Source: Streptomyces radiopugnans
GTDB lineage: Bacteria; Actinomycetota; Actinomycetes; Streptomycetales; Streptomycetaceae
Length of the DNA stretch: 64,000 nucleotides
Direction: 5' to 3'
NCBI RefSeq assembly: GCF_900110735.1
Contig: NZ_FOET01000006.1
Coordinates: 162,391 to 226,390 of the forward strand
In this document: positions 9,917 to 18,637 of the stretch, one piece after another
How the letters are laid out: each line of letters begins with the position of its first letter
How positions within the stretch are numbered: the first letter of the stretch is position 1
Program-made: the position numbers and the translations under genes
The notes under the pieces: generated by a model
Databases searched by the model: none
What the model saw: the letters and a program-made list of their open reading frames with translations, nothing else
Told to the model about the DNA's origin: nothing

Positions 9917-10167
9917 GGCGCCGGCCGGGGCGCGCGGGACGGTGCCGGGCCCGGAGGTGGTGTTCCCGGGGCGCGCGCGCCGCCGGGCGCGTGCCGCGGT
10001 GCGCGTAGTGGGGTACGCGCACCCTGGCGCGTCGGCCCCGGCGGGTGCAGACTTCATGACAGGGCAGGACAGGACAGGACGGACAGGGCAGCACCCGGTG
10101 GGGGTGGCGCCGGTGACGGCCCGGCCGTGAGGCGGGCCGGCGGTGACGAGGTGGGAGGCGTTGCGCT

Positions 10168-10527
10168 GTGGCGGAGCCCGAGTTCAGTGCCACCGGAGTG
10201 CGGATAGCCCGGTGGCTGCGGTCCCTCACCCGGGCCGGGCAGGTCGTCGTCCGCGACGGGCGGCTGGTGCTGCTGACCAGTTACGGCCGTGAGATCGACA
10301 GCGCGCCGGTGGAGCAGGTCCGCGTCAGCGAGCCGTGGTACGCCGCGCGCGGACGGGCCCTGGCGGCCGTCAACGGCACCTGGTACGCGCTGCGCCTGAA
10401 GGGGCAGACGAGCGACGGTCTGGTGGCCGCGCTGCGCGGTGCCCGCGCCCGGGCGAGCGGGGCGCCGGGGAGGTCCGGGGCGGCGAAGGTCGCGGCGAAG
10501 CGGCGCGCGGCCCCGGCCGACGGCTGA
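10168..10527 (+). CDS. Small conserved actinobacterial protein, function unknown
   Basis: 119 residues, GTG start nine bases after GGAGG. Core pattern is two short beta strands (QVVVRDGRLVLLTSYGREIDSAPVEQVRV), a WYAARGRAL segment and a second strand NGTWYALRL, followed by a basic Ala/Arg/Lys tail. No signal peptide or membrane helix. I do not recognise a named domain; the regular pattern and good ribosome site argue that it is a real gene. Confidence 0.7.
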   Translation: MAEPEFSATGVRIARWLRSLTRAGQVVVRDGRLVLLTSYGREIDSAPVEQVRVSEPWYAARGRALAAVNGTWYALRLKGQTSDGLVAALRGARARASGAPGRSGAAKVAAKRRAAPADG

Positions 10528-10742
10528 GGCGCCCGGGACCCGGGGCCGGAGCCCGGTCCGGGGCCCGGTGGGCGCCCACCGGGGTGCGCCTGCCGTGGTG
10601 CGCCCACCCGGAAAGGTCGCCTGATTTGCACCTTTTCATCACCTGAATCACGCTGATGTCTATGCCGTAGCGGCCGTCAGAGTGCCCGACGCCCTCCTTC
10701 CGCGGTCCGGACACCTCCAACTCTCACCAGGGAGCCGCAGTC

Positions 10743-11162
10743 GTGATCAGTCACCCCAGCGCGTCCGGCCGGCAGCGGACGGTGGAGTTCCAGGCGCTGC
10801 CCTCTCGAACCGGTCAGATCCGCCGCATCGTGTCGGCCCAACTGCGTTACTGGAAGCTGGAGGCGCTCGTCGGCCCGGCCGCCGACGGCGTCACCGAACT
10901 GCTGGCGGGAGCCCTCCGGCAGACGGGCCCGAACGGGCGCTGCACCGTGGAGATCGCGCTGCTCCTCGACCGGTTGACGATCTCCGTGCGCGACCACGCG
11001 CCGCAGCTCTCCCCCGCCCATGCCATGGGGGCGCTCCTCGCGGGCGAACGCTCGCCGGCCCGGAGCGGCGGTACCGGCCGGGCCGCGCGGATCACCCTGC
11101 CGGTGCCGGCGCCCGCCTCGCCGGGCCCTGCGGCCCGGCCCGAACCACTGCCGCGCGCCTGA
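10743..11162 (+). CDS. RsbW-like HATPase-fold protein, degenerate
   Basis: 139 residues resembling the small ATP-binding anti-sigma/regulatory proteins common in Streptomyces (IRRIVSAQLRYWKLEALVGPAADGVTELLAGALRQTG...VEIALLLDRLTISVRDHAPQL). Key ATP-site residues differ from active kinases: the N-box E-L-x-x-N-A-x-x-H reads ELLAGALRQ (Asn and His lost), and the D-x-G box reads RDHAPQLS. It may bind a partner without kinase activity. GTG start after GGGAGCCGCAGTC. C-terminus is Pro/Ala-rich. Confidence 0.7.
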   Translation: MISHPSASGRQRTVEFQALPSRTGQIRRIVSAQLRYWKLEALVGPAADGVTELLAGALRQTGPNGRCTVEIALLLDRLTISVRDHAPQLSPAHAMGALLAGERSPARSGGTGRAARITLPVPAPASPGPAARPEPLPRA

Positions 11163-11230
11163 CGGGCCCGGGGCCGGAGCCGGAAGCGGCCCCCGGTCCG
11201 TGGGGCCCGGTCGGCCCCGGTCAGCCCCGG

Positions 11231-12463
11231 TCAGCCCCGCGCCACCGTCATGGGATCGTCCAGGACCGGCTGCCAGGCGAGTTCGGCGGCGCCCACCAGG
11301 CCGCTGTAGTCCAGTGCGCAGGCGAGCACCGGCACCCCGCCGTCACGCCCCCACAGACTGCGCTCGGCGATGACGTTCTGCAGCCGCTCGGCGTCCGCCT
11401 CCAGCAGGGCGCGGTGCAGCCCGCCGAGGATGATCCGGTCCGGGTCGAGGATGTTGACCAGACCGGCCAGGCCCAGGCCGAGCCGGTCGATGAGCAGGTG
11501 CGCGGCGTCGCGCACGGCCGGGTCGGTGGCGTACTCCGTGCGCAGCAGCTCCAGGGCGCGCTTGAGCAGGCCGGTCTCCGGGCCGGGCTCGCGGCCGGCG
11601 GCCTCCAGGAAGGCCAGCGGGTCGGTCTCCACGTCCAGGCAGCCGCGTCCGCCGCAGTGGCAGGACCTGCCGTCCGGGTCCACGGTCAGATGGCCGACCT
11701 CCAGGGCCAGGCCCGAACTGCCGGTGTGCAGACGGCCGTCGAGGACGAGCGCGCCGCCGACGCCGCGGTGCCCGGTGGCCACGCACAGCAGGTCGCGGGC
11801 GCCGCGGCCCGCGCCGTGCCGGTGCTCGGCCAGGGCCACGAGGTTGACGTCGTTGGCGGCGAAACCGGTCGCGGGCGCGTCGCCGGACGGCCCGGTGACG
11901 CCTGCCTCGGCCAGGCAGCGGGTGAAGATCTCCCGCACCGGCGCCCCCGGGGGCCAGGCCAGGTGCAGCGGGTTGAGGGCGGTGCCCTCCGGCTCGGCGA
12001 CGGCGGAGGGCACCGCCAGACCGGCGCCCAGACAGCGCCGCCCGGTCTCGCGCAGCAGCCCGGCCCCGGCGCCGACGACCTCGGTGAGGACCTGGGCCGG
12101 ATCGGCCTCCACGGTCACGGCGCCGGGCACGGTGGCGACGATCCGGCCGCCGAGCCCGACGAGGGCGGCACGGAACCCGTCGGCGTGCACCTGGGCCGCC
12201 AGGACGACCGGGCCCTCGGGGTCGACCGACAGCCGGTGGGAGGGACGGCCCTGGGAGCCGGCGGCGACGGCGGGCCTGGAGTCGACGGTGATCAGCCCGA
12301 GCGCCTCCAGCTCCGCGGCCACGGCTCCGGCGGTCGCCCGGGTCACGCCGAGTTCCGCGGTGAGCACGGCGCGCGTGGGCGCGCGTCCGGTGTGCACGAG
12401 TTCCAGCGCCGGGCCGAGGGCGCCGCGGCCTCTCTCCAGCTTTGTTGTACGCGTCGGGGTCAC
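11231..12463 (-). CDS. ROK-family transcriptional repressor
   Basis: 410 residues: N-terminal winged HTH (RAPTRAVLTAELGVTRATAGAVAAELEALGLI), then a ROK sugar-kinase fold with the zinc motif CHCGGRGCLDVE and a NILDPDRIILGG segment. ROK repressors of this layout control sugar uptake and are released by a sugar or sugar phosphate. GTG 12463 is the only plausible start near the HTH; upstream codons run into an AT-richer region holding an inverted repeat (see 12476-12500). Divergent from the mycothiol-type enzyme at 12555. The ligand cannot be predicted. Confidence 0.9.
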   Translation of the reverse strand: MTPTRTTKLERGRGALGPALELVHTGRAPTRAVLTAELGVTRATAGAVAAELEALGLITVDSRPAVAAGSQGRPSHRLSVDPEGPVVLAAQVHADGFRAALVGLGGRIVATVPGAVTVEADPAQVLTEVVGAGAGLLRETGRRCLGAGLAVPSAVAEPEGTALNPLHLAWPPGAPVREIFTRCLAEAGVTGPSGDAPATGFAANDVNLVALAEHRHGAGRGARDLLCVATGHRGVGGALVLDGRLHTGSSGLALEVGHLTVDPDGRSCHCGGRGCLDVETDPLAFLEAAGREPGPETGLLKRALELLRTEYATDPAVRDAAHLLIDRLGLGLAGLVNILDPDRIILGGLHRALLEADAERLQNVIAERSLWGRDGGVPVLACALDYSGLVGAAELAWQPVLDDPMTVARG

Positions 12464-12475
12464 CGTCCCATTCTG

Positions 12476-12500
12476 GCTTTGTATCCACCGCGAACAAAGC
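12476..12500. promoter_or_regulatory. Dyad GCTTTGT-N11-ACAAAGC, likely ROK operator
   Basis: Perfect 7-bp arms at 12476-12482 and 12494-12500, 12 bp upstream of the ROK repressor start and within the divergent promoter region. A third copy, GCTTTGT extended to GCTTTGTT, sits at 12439-12446 inside the start of the repressor gene, and the right arm extends to AACAAAGC. This fits autoregulation and control of the divergent gene. Inferred from position and symmetry only. Confidence 0.5.
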
Positions 12501-12554
12501 GGGGTGGTCCGACCGCCGCGAACGGGCCGCGGCGCGCCCTGGCACACTGCCTTC

Positions 12555-13325
12555 GTGGACATCGACCGCTACCTCGAAATCCTCCGGGAGGAAGGCGAGT
12601 TACTGCTCGCCGCGGCTCTGCGCGCGGGATGGGACGCCGAGGTCCCCGCCTGCCCCGGCTGGCGCGTCCGCGATCTGGTGACCCACCAGGGGACGGTCCA
12701 CCGCTGGGCGGGCCGCATCGTCTCCGAGGGGCGCACCCGCGACGTGCCCGCGCCGGAGGCGGACGTGCCGGACGAGCTGCTGCCGGACTGGTTCGCCCGG
12801 GGGCACCGAAGGCTGCTGGCCGCGCTGCGGGAGGCCCCTGCGGACCTGGAGTGCTGGACGTTCCTGCGCGGGGCGCGCTCCCCCCTCGCCTTCTGGGCGC
12901 GGCGCCAGGCCCATGAGACGGCCGTCCACCGCGTCGACGCAGAACTGGCCTCGGGCCCGGACCTCTCCCCCGTGGACCCGCTCTTCGCCGCCGACGGGAT
13001 CGACGAGCTCCTGGTCGGCTTCCACACCCGCCCCACCAGCCGGGTGCGCTCCGCCCGCCCCCGGGTCCTGCGGGTGACGGCACGGGGGTTCGCTCCGTGG
13101 ACCCTCCGCCTCTCCCCGGAGCCGCCGGTGGTGAGCCGGGAGGAGGACGCGGCGGCGGACTGCGCCGTCACCGGAGAGGCCGCCGACCTCTACCTCGCGC
13201 TGTGGAACCGGCGGCCGTACGGGGAACGGGTGTCCGTCGAGGGGGACGCGGGGCTCGCCCGCCTGTGGCACGCCGACTCCGCCGTCCGGTGGAGCGACCC
13301 GGCTCCGGAGCGCGTGGACTCCTGA
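12555..13325 (+). CDS. Maleylpyruvate isomerase-family (mycothiol-dependent, DinB-like) protein; TTA codon
   Basis: 256 residues of the mycothiol-dependent maleylpyruvate isomerase superfamily. The N-terminal helix-bundle carries ACPGWRVRDLVTHQGTVHRWAGRI and a later QAHETAVHRVDAE, supplying the usual metal-binding histidines. A C-terminal SCP-like domain (LYLALWNRRPYGERVSVEGD) follows. Substrate unknown; most relatives are annotated by fold only. GTG 12555 matches the family N-terminus (VDIDRYLEIL). Codon 16 (12600-12602) is TTA, so expression may be tied to bldA and development. No clear ribosome site, so the mRNA may have little or no leader. Confidence 0.87.
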   Translation: MDIDRYLEILREEGELLLAAALRAGWDAEVPACPGWRVRDLVTHQGTVHRWAGRIVSEGRTRDVPAPEADVPDELLPDWFARGHRRLLAALREAPADLECWTFLRGARSPLAFWARRQAHETAVHRVDAELASGPDLSPVDPLFAADGIDELLVGFHTRPTSRVRSARPRVLRVTARGFAPWTLRLSPEPPVVSREEDAAADCAVTGEAADLYLALWNRRPYGERVSVEGDAGLARLWHADSAVRWSDPAPERVDS

Positions 13326-13403
13326 GGGGGCGTGCGGCGCCGGCCGCGGTGACGCGGATCGCCGGCCTTCGCGGGAAGATCCACTGGAACGCCGTCCAGG
13401 ACG

Positions 13404-13409
13404 TAGGCT
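13404..13409 (+). promoter_or_regulatory. -10 element TAGGCT of the SARP gene
   Basis: TAGGCT matches the Streptomyces -10 consensus TANNNT. It lies 24 bp before the ATG, leaving a short leader that contains the ribosome site GGAGGG at about the correct spacing. No strong -35 is visible. Confidence 0.4.
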
Positions 13410-13433
13410 CATTGGTGCGGCGAGGGAGGGCAC

Positions 13434-14222
13434 ATGGCTGAGGGTCTGCGATTCGAACTGCTCGGTCCGCTGCGAGCCTTGCGCGAGGGGGACGAGGTGC
13501 CGCTGGGGCCGCCCCGGCAGCAGGCGGTGCTCGCCGTCCTGCTGCTCCAGGAGGGGCGGCCGATGTCCTACGACGCGCTGGTGAGCGCGGTCTGGGGCTG
13601 CGAACCGCCCTCGCACGTGCGGAATCTGGCCCAGAAGTACGTCTCCGGTCTGCGCCGGGCCTTCGCGGCGGCGGGTGAGGGCTGCTCGTCCCCGGAACTG
13701 GTGTGGACCGGCAGCGGCTACCGGCTGGAGAACGCCGGGATCGACGATCTGGCGGAACGGCGGACACTGCTGCGCGAGGCGCTGTCCGCGCGCGAGTCGG
13801 GCGATCTGCACCGGGCGGGCGCACTGGCGAGGGAGGCGGAGGAGCTGTGGCGCGGCGAGTTCGCCGAGGGCCTGGCCGGCCCCTACCTGGACGGTGAGCG
13901 GCGCCGCTGGGCGGAGAAGCGGCTGATGGTGCTGGAGACCCGGCTGGAGGGCGACCTGGAGCTGGGCCGGTACCGCGAGTGCGTCCACGAGCTGGCGCGG
14001 CAGGTGGCCCGGCATCCGCTGCGCGAGCGGCTGGTGGGACTTCTGATGCTGGCGCTGTACCGCTGCGACCGTTCCGCGGACGCGCTGCTGGCCTACGAGG
14101 AAGCCCGGCGCCGGCTCCTGGAGGAGCGGGGCGCGGAGCCCGGTCCCGCGCTGCGGGAGCTGCACGCGCGGATCGTGCGCCAGGACCCCTCGCTGCTGCC
14201 GGAGTCGGCGCTGGCGTCCTGA
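13434..14222 (+). CDS. AfsR/SARP-type transcriptional regulator (small)
   Basis: 262 residues. An OmpR-like winged helix (FELLGPLRALREGDEVPLGPPRQQAVLAVLLL...VSAVWG..PPSHVRNLAQKYVSGLRRAF...GSGYRL) is followed by a bacterial transcriptional activator domain (TPR-like, ALAREAEELWRGEFAEGL...RLMVLETRLEGDLELGRY...ELARQVARHPLRERLVGLLMLALYR). This is the size of pathway-specific SARPs; the NB-ARC and TPR parts of AfsR are absent. No biosynthetic genes are adjacent, so the target is unknown. ATG preceded by GGGAGGG. Confidence 0.92.
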   Translation: MAEGLRFELLGPLRALREGDEVPLGPPRQQAVLAVLLLQEGRPMSYDALVSAVWGCEPPSHVRNLAQKYVSGLRRAFAAAGEGCSSPELVWTGSGYRLENAGIDDLAERRTLLREALSARESGDLHRAGALAREAEELWRGEFAEGLAGPYLDGERRRWAEKRLMVLETRLEGDLELGRYRECVHELARQVARHPLRERLVGLLMLALYRCDRSADALLAYEEARRRLLEERGAEPGPALRELHARIVRQDPSLLPESALAS

Positions 14223-14274
14223 TCCCGGCCCGGCCCCGGGGAGGGAGCGGGAGCCCCGGCCGCCCGCGGCCAGG

Positions 14275-14602
14275 AGACCTCCTCGGAGCCGGTCAGTCCG
14301 ACGGCGGCGGCCAGCCGGGTGACGGCGTGATCGAAGAACTCCTCGCGTGCGTCGACCAGTTGGTTGAACTGGCCGAACACCTCGAAGCCGATCAGGCCGA
14401 ACAGCTGGGCCCAGGCCGCGATGAACCCCGCGGCCACGGGGGCGGGCAGGTCGGGGCCGAGCAGCTCCACGAGCCGGTCGGCGTCCTCGGCGGCGGGCCC
14501 GGGGACGGCCGGCGCGGACGCGCCGCCGGCGGGTTCGCGCAGGACTCCGGCCGCACGGGCGTCGCGGACGACGACGATCAGGGAGAGGCCGACCGGCACC
14601 CC
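14275..14602 (-). pseudogene. Remnant of a TetR-family regulator (C-terminal ligand domain)
   Basis: In this frame the peptide reads VGLSLIVVVRDARAAGVLREPAG and then PDLPAPVAAGFIAAWAQLFGLIGFEVFGQFNQ and AREEFFDHAVTRLAAAVGL, which is the C-terminal half of a WHG/TetR_C_13-type regulator. No helix-turn-helix half, start codon or ribosome site precedes it: the frame upstream is antisense to the 3' end of the flavoprotein gene. No stop occurs at the expected C-terminus; the frame runs on into the antisense of the SARP gene. I read it as a gene truncated at both ends. Confidence 0.65.
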
Positions 14603-14666
14603 GTCTTCCGGATCACCCGGGAGGGATGAACCGGTGACCGGGGTGCCGGGAAGCGGCGCTCGGCGC

Positions 14667-15884
14667 TCAGCGGTCCATTCTCTCCAGGGCCCGCTGGGCC
14701 AGGGGGTGGGTGCGGACGAGCTCTCCGAGGGTGGTCGTCCCCCGGGTGATCCGCGCGAAGGCGTTCCACGCCGGGCGGAAGCCGGTGAGCACCGCGTGCA
14801 GCAGCTTCGGGCGGCGGGCGAAGACGGCGTGCATCCGGCTTCCCACGCCCATCTCCACACCCAGCCCCGACTTCACGGCGAAGGCGTAGTTGAGGGCCTG
14901 GCGGCGGGCGTCCACCGCGTCGTGCGCCTCGGCGACCCGCACCGCCCACTCCCCCGCCAGCCGCCCGGAGCGCAGGGCGAAGGAGATGCCCTCGCGCGTC
15001 CAGGGCTCCAGCAGCCCGGCCGCGTCCCCGCAGACCAGGACCCGGCCCCGGGTCAGCGGGGAGTCCGCCGAGCGGCAGCGGGTGAGGTGGCCCGAGGAGA
15101 TCGCGGGCTCGAAGCCGGAGAGCCCGAGGCGGGCGATGAAGTCCTCCAGGTAGCGCTTGGTGGCCGCGCCCTCGCCGCGGGCGGAGATCACTCCCACCGT
15201 GAGCGTGTCGCCCTTGGGGAAGACCCATCCGTAACTGCCGGGCAGCGGACCCCAGTCGATGAGGACGCGGCCCGCCCAGTCCTCGGCCACCGTCGGCGGC
15301 ACCGGGATCTCGGCCTCCAGCCCCAGGTCCACCTGGTCGAGCTTCACCCCGACATGGGCTCCTATCCGGCTGGCGCTGCCGTCCGCGCCGACCACGGCGC
15401 GGGCCAGGACGGTGCGGCCGTCGGAGAGGACCACGGCCACGGTGCGCCGGTCGGGGACGGCCGGGCCGTGCTGCTCGACGCGGGTGACGGTGGCGCCCGT
15501 CCACAGCTCCGCGCCGGCCTTCTGCGCGGACTCCACCAGCGCGTGGTCGAACTCGGGCCGGTTGACCAGCCCGAACAGCATGTTCCGGGAGCGCCGGGTG
15601 CGGGCGAACCTGCCGTCCAGCGAGAAGGTCACCGCGTACACCCGGTCGCGCAGGGGCAGTTCGAAACCGGGCGGCAGGGCGTCCCTGGAAGGCCCGATGA
15701 TGCCTCCGCCGCAGGTCTTGTAACGGGGGAGTTCCGCCTTCTCCAGGAGCAGGACCCGGCGCCCGGTGACGGCCGCGGCGTACGCCGCGGAGGCCCCGGC
15801 CGGCCCCGCTCCCACCACCACCACATCCCACACCGGGTTCTGCCGGTCCGTGTCCTCGGCGCCCTCGACGCTTTCCCTGCTCAC
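14667..15884 (-). CDS. Geranylgeranyl reductase-family FAD oxidoreductase
   Basis: 405 residues. Rossmann FAD site DVVVVGAGPAGASAAYAAA, the CGGGI motif after LPRYKT, a PEFDHALVESA segment, ADGSASRIG and the second FAD motif VLVCGDAAGLLEPWTREGISFAL are all present. Members reduce isoprenoid chains of archaeal or photosynthetic lipids or menaquinone side chains; in Streptomyces the usual substrate is unproven. GTG start. A -10-like TAGGAT lies about 43 bp upstream on this strand. Confidence 0.9.
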   Translation of the reverse strand: MSRESVEGAEDTDRQNPVWDVVVVGAGPAGASAAYAAAVTGRRVLLLEKAELPRYKTCGGGIIGPSRDALPPGFELPLRDRVYAVTFSLDGRFARTRRSRNMLFGLVNRPEFDHALVESAQKAGAELWTGATVTRVEQHGPAVPDRRTVAVVLSDGRTVLARAVVGADGSASRIGAHVGVKLDQVDLGLEAEIPVPPTVAEDWAGRVLIDWGPLPGSYGWVFPKGDTLTVGVISARGEGAATKRYLEDFIARLGLSGFEPAISSGHLTRCRSADSPLTRGRVLVCGDAAGLLEPWTREGISFALRSGRLAGEWAVRVAEAHDAVDARRQALNYAFAVKSGLGVEMGVGSRMHAVFARRPKLLHAVLTGFRPAWNAFARITRGTTTLGELVRTHPLAQRALERMDR

Positions 15885-16044
15885 GTGTGTTACCGCTCCC
15901 GCTCGGCCGCTTCCGGTTACCGCCGCATCCTAGTGTCGCGGCCGCCCGGATCCCCCTGTGGGAGTATCGGCACCACACACCCGCCTGTACGCACGGTGAT
16001 CCCGCCCACAGGCGCACAACGCAGCACCACGAAGGAGCGTTCCC

Positions 16045-17409
16045 ATGGCGCACGACGCCTTGGCAGCCACCGTAGCCTCGCTGATGCCCCGGGCCCGTAC
16101 CGAACTCGGCGAGCTGGTGGCCTTCAAATCGGTCGCCGACCCGGCGCAGTTCCCGCCCGAGGAGTGCGCGGGGGCGGCTCGGTGGGTGGCGGACGCGCTG
16201 CGCGCCGAGGGCTTCACCGACGTGGCCCTGCTGGACACCCCGGACGGCACGCAGTCGGTCTACGGCTTCCTGCCCGGCCCGGCCGGCGCCCCCACCGTGC
16301 TGCTGTACGCCCACTACGACGTGCAGCCGCCGCTGGACGAGGCGGCCTGGCTCTCCCCGCCGTTCACGCTGACCGAGCGCGACGGGCGGTGGTACGGGCG
16401 CGGTGCCGCCGACTGCAAGGGCGGCTTCATCATGCACCTGCTCGCACTGCGCGCCCTGAAGGCGAACGGCGGGGTGCCGGTGAACGTCAAGGTGATCGCC
16501 GAGGGCTCCGAGGAGATGGGCATGGGGGGCCTGGAGCTCTACGCCGAGGCGCATCCGGAGCTGCTGGCCGCCGACAGCATCGTCATCGGGGACTCCGGCA
16601 ACTTCCGTGCCGGTCTGCCGACCGTCACCGCGACGCTGCGCGGGATGACCATGCTGAAGGTCCGGGTGGACACCCTGGAGGGCAACCTGCACTCCGGCCA
16701 GTTCGGCGGCGCCGCCCCGGACGCGCTCGCCGCGCTCATCCGGATGCTGGACTCGCTGCGCGCCGAGGACGGCTCGACGACCGTCGACGGGCTGGCCTCT
16801 GACTCCGTCTGGGAGGGCCTGCAGTACCCGGAGGAGGACTTCCGCAGGGACGCCAGGGTGCTCGACGGAGTCGAGCTGATCGGCTCGGGCACCGTCGCCG
16901 ACCGCATCTGGGCCCGCCCCGCCGTCACCGTCCTCGGCATCGACTGCCCGCCCGTCGTCGGCGCCACCCCGTCGGTGCAGGCGAGCGCCCGGGCGCTGAT
17001 CAGCCTGCGGGTGCCGCCGGGCACGGACGCCGCCGAGGCCACCAGGCTGCTCACCGCCCATCTGGAGTCCCACATCCCCTGGGGCGCGCGGCTGGCCGTG
17101 GAGCAGGTGGGCCAGGGCCAGCCGTTCAGCGCGGACACCACCAGCCCGGCGTACACCGCGATGGCCGAGGCGATGCGCGAGGCGTACGACGGCGCCGAGA
17201 TGGCCACCGCGGGCATGGGCGGCTCGATCCCGCTGTGCGACACCCTGGGCAGGCTCTACCCCAAGGCGGAGATCCTGCTGATCGGCCTGAGCGAGCCGGA
17301 GGCGCAGATCCACGCGGTCAACGAGAGCGTCTCCCCGGACGAGCTGCGGCGGCTGTCGGTGGTCGAGGCGCTGTTCCTGCGCAAGTACGCCGAGACCGTG
17401 CGCGGCTGA
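16045..17409 (+). CDS. M20-family dipeptidase / zinc peptidase
   Basis: 454 residues, usual length for the family. Metal ligands appear in order: YAHYDVQ (His), GRGAADCKGG (bridging Asp), EGSEEMG (catalytic Glu plus ligand), GDSGNF and the late QIHAVNE His. The dimerization domain is the central insertion (TATLRGMTMLKVRVDTLEGNLHSGQFGG). Expected cytosolic hydrolysis of dipeptides or acylated amino acids. ATG start after AAGGAGCG. Confidence 0.93.
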   Translation: MAHDALAATVASLMPRARTELGELVAFKSVADPAQFPPEECAGAARWVADALRAEGFTDVALLDTPDGTQSVYGFLPGPAGAPTVLLYAHYDVQPPLDEAAWLSPPFTLTERDGRWYGRGAADCKGGFIMHLLALRALKANGGVPVNVKVIAEGSEEMGMGGLELYAEAHPELLAADSIVIGDSGNFRAGLPTVTATLRGMTMLKVRVDTLEGNLHSGQFGGAAPDALAALIRMLDSLRAEDGSTTVDGLASDSVWEGLQYPEEDFRRDARVLDGVELIGSGTVADRIWARPAVTVLGIDCPPVVGATPSVQASARALISLRVPPGTDAAEATRLLTAHLESHIPWGARLAVEQVGQGQPFSADTTSPAYTAMAEAMREAYDGAEMATAGMGGSIPLCDTLGRLYPKAEILLIGLSEPEAQIHAVNESVSPDELRRLSVVEALFLRKYAETVRG

Positions 17410-17460
17410 CCGGCCGTCGGCGCGCGGCGCCGGGTCCGCGCACCGGGCGGGTCCCGGCCG

Positions 17461-18519
17461 TCACGCGCCGACCGGCGTGCCCGCCTCCAGGTTGAGCGTG
17501 ACGCCCCGTTCGCGCGCCCGCAGCGCCCAGCGCAGCCGCTCCATCCGCACCGGGGGCAGCATCGCGGCGGCCTCCCGTTCGGTGGCGAAGCGCCAGCCGC
17601 GCAGCTCCGCGCCGGGCAGCAGCAGGTCGCGGGCGGCCGTGGTGGTCAGCCGGCCGCCGTCGAAGAGCAGCCGCAGACCGCCGTAGCCGGGCGGTCGGGG
17701 CGGCTCCCAGTCCACGACGAGCAGCCGGAGCGCGGTGTCCAGCCGCAGCCCCAGTTCCTCGGCCACCTCGCGCAGCCCGGCGCGGGCGGGCGGCTCACCG
17801 GGTTCGACCACTCCGCCGGGGAACTCCCAGCCGGGCTTGTAGGTCGGGTCGACCAGCAGCACCCGGTCAGCCTCGTCGAAGAGGAGGACCCCGGCCGCCA
17901 CGGTCTCCGCGGTCGGTTCCGGGGTCTGCACGATGTCGCAGGCGCCTCTTCCGGCGCGTATCGCCTCCGCCACCTTCTCGGCGGTCTGCCGGGGGGTGAG
18001 GAGGGTGGCGTCGACGGTGTGCGCGTCGGCCCGGAGCCAGTCCGGCACCCGGCGGTGGGCCGGGGGGCGCCGGACCGGTTCCGCGCACCGGCCGCGTACC
18101 GCTGTGCCGGCCCCGCCGTCCCCGGGCGCCTCCCCGCGCCGGGCGGCCCGCTCGCGGAGGATCGTTTCCTCGACGTCCAGGAGCACATGCCGCACGGGGA
18201 TGCGGCGGGCCGCGAGCCCGCCGAAGACCTCGTCGCGGTACTCCTGCCGCAGCAGCGTCATCGGCACCACCAGGGTGCCGCCCACCTCGCCGTGGACGGC
18301 TGCGGCAGTGTCCACCACGAGCCGCCGCCAGGCGGGCAGGTCCTGGCAGTCCGGCACCTCGTCCAGACGCTTGCGCGGCAGGAGCGCGCGCAGTCCCGCG
18401 CCGATCAGGCCGGGGTCGAAGAGGTTGCCGTCCGGAAGCAGCTCGACCAGCTCACGGGCCGCTGCGGTCTTGCCCGCGCCGAAGGCGCCGTTCAGCCAGA
18501 CGATCACGGTTCCCCCCAT
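17461..18519 (-). CDS. TmrB-like P-loop kinase fused to NUDIX hydrolase
   Basis: 352 residues in two domains. Residues 1-~170: P-loop VWLNGAFGAGKTAAARELVELLPDG with FDPGLIGAGLRALLP and a LRQEYRDEVFGGL segment, resembling TmrB/gluconate-kinase-like ATPases. Residues ~195-345: NUDIX domain with a complete box, GGVVEPGE-x7-REVAEELGL, preceded by VLLVDPTYKPGWEF. TmrB relatives give resistance to tunicamycin in Bacillus, but this cannot be assumed. The fusion suggests a shared nucleotide or nucleotide-sugar substrate. Fused joint is rich in Arg/Pro. ATG start, with a second-codon GGG. Confidence 0.85.
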   Translation of the reverse strand: MGGTVIVWLNGAFGAGKTAAARELVELLPDGNLFDPGLIGAGLRALLPRKRLDEVPDCQDLPAWRRLVVDTAAAVHGEVGGTLVVPMTLLRQEYRDEVFGGLAARRIPVRHVLLDVEETILRERAARRGEAPGDGGAGTAVRGRCAEPVRRPPAHRRVPDWLRADAHTVDATLLTPRQTAEKVAEAIRAGRGACDIVQTPEPTAETVAAGVLLFDEADRVLLVDPTYKPGWEFPGGVVEPGEPPARAGLREVAEELGLRLDTALRLLVVDWEPPRPPGYGGLRLLFDGGRLTTTAARDLLLPGAELRGWRFATEREAAAMLPPVRMERLRWALRARERGVTLNLEAGTPVGA

Positions 18520-18637
18520 TCCGTCGTCCCCGGTTCACTGCCCGCTCCACCCCGCCCCGGAAACGCGCCCCGCGCCCCGTCCCACGCGCCGTCCCGCAGG
18601 TTCCGCCCGGCGCGCTCCCGTCCGCGCGCCGGGACCC

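Noticed and set aside
9917..10167. Intergenic run with short repeats (aggacaggacaggacgg around 10062-10085)
   Set aside because: Too short and irregular to call a repeat element; no gene or hairpin of note.
14578..17313. Long open frame of 911 codons on the minus strand
   Set aside because: It is antisense to the M20 peptidase and overlaps the flavoprotein gene in another frame; composition is the Arg/Gly/Pro-rich type of high-GC shadow frames and no domain is visible.
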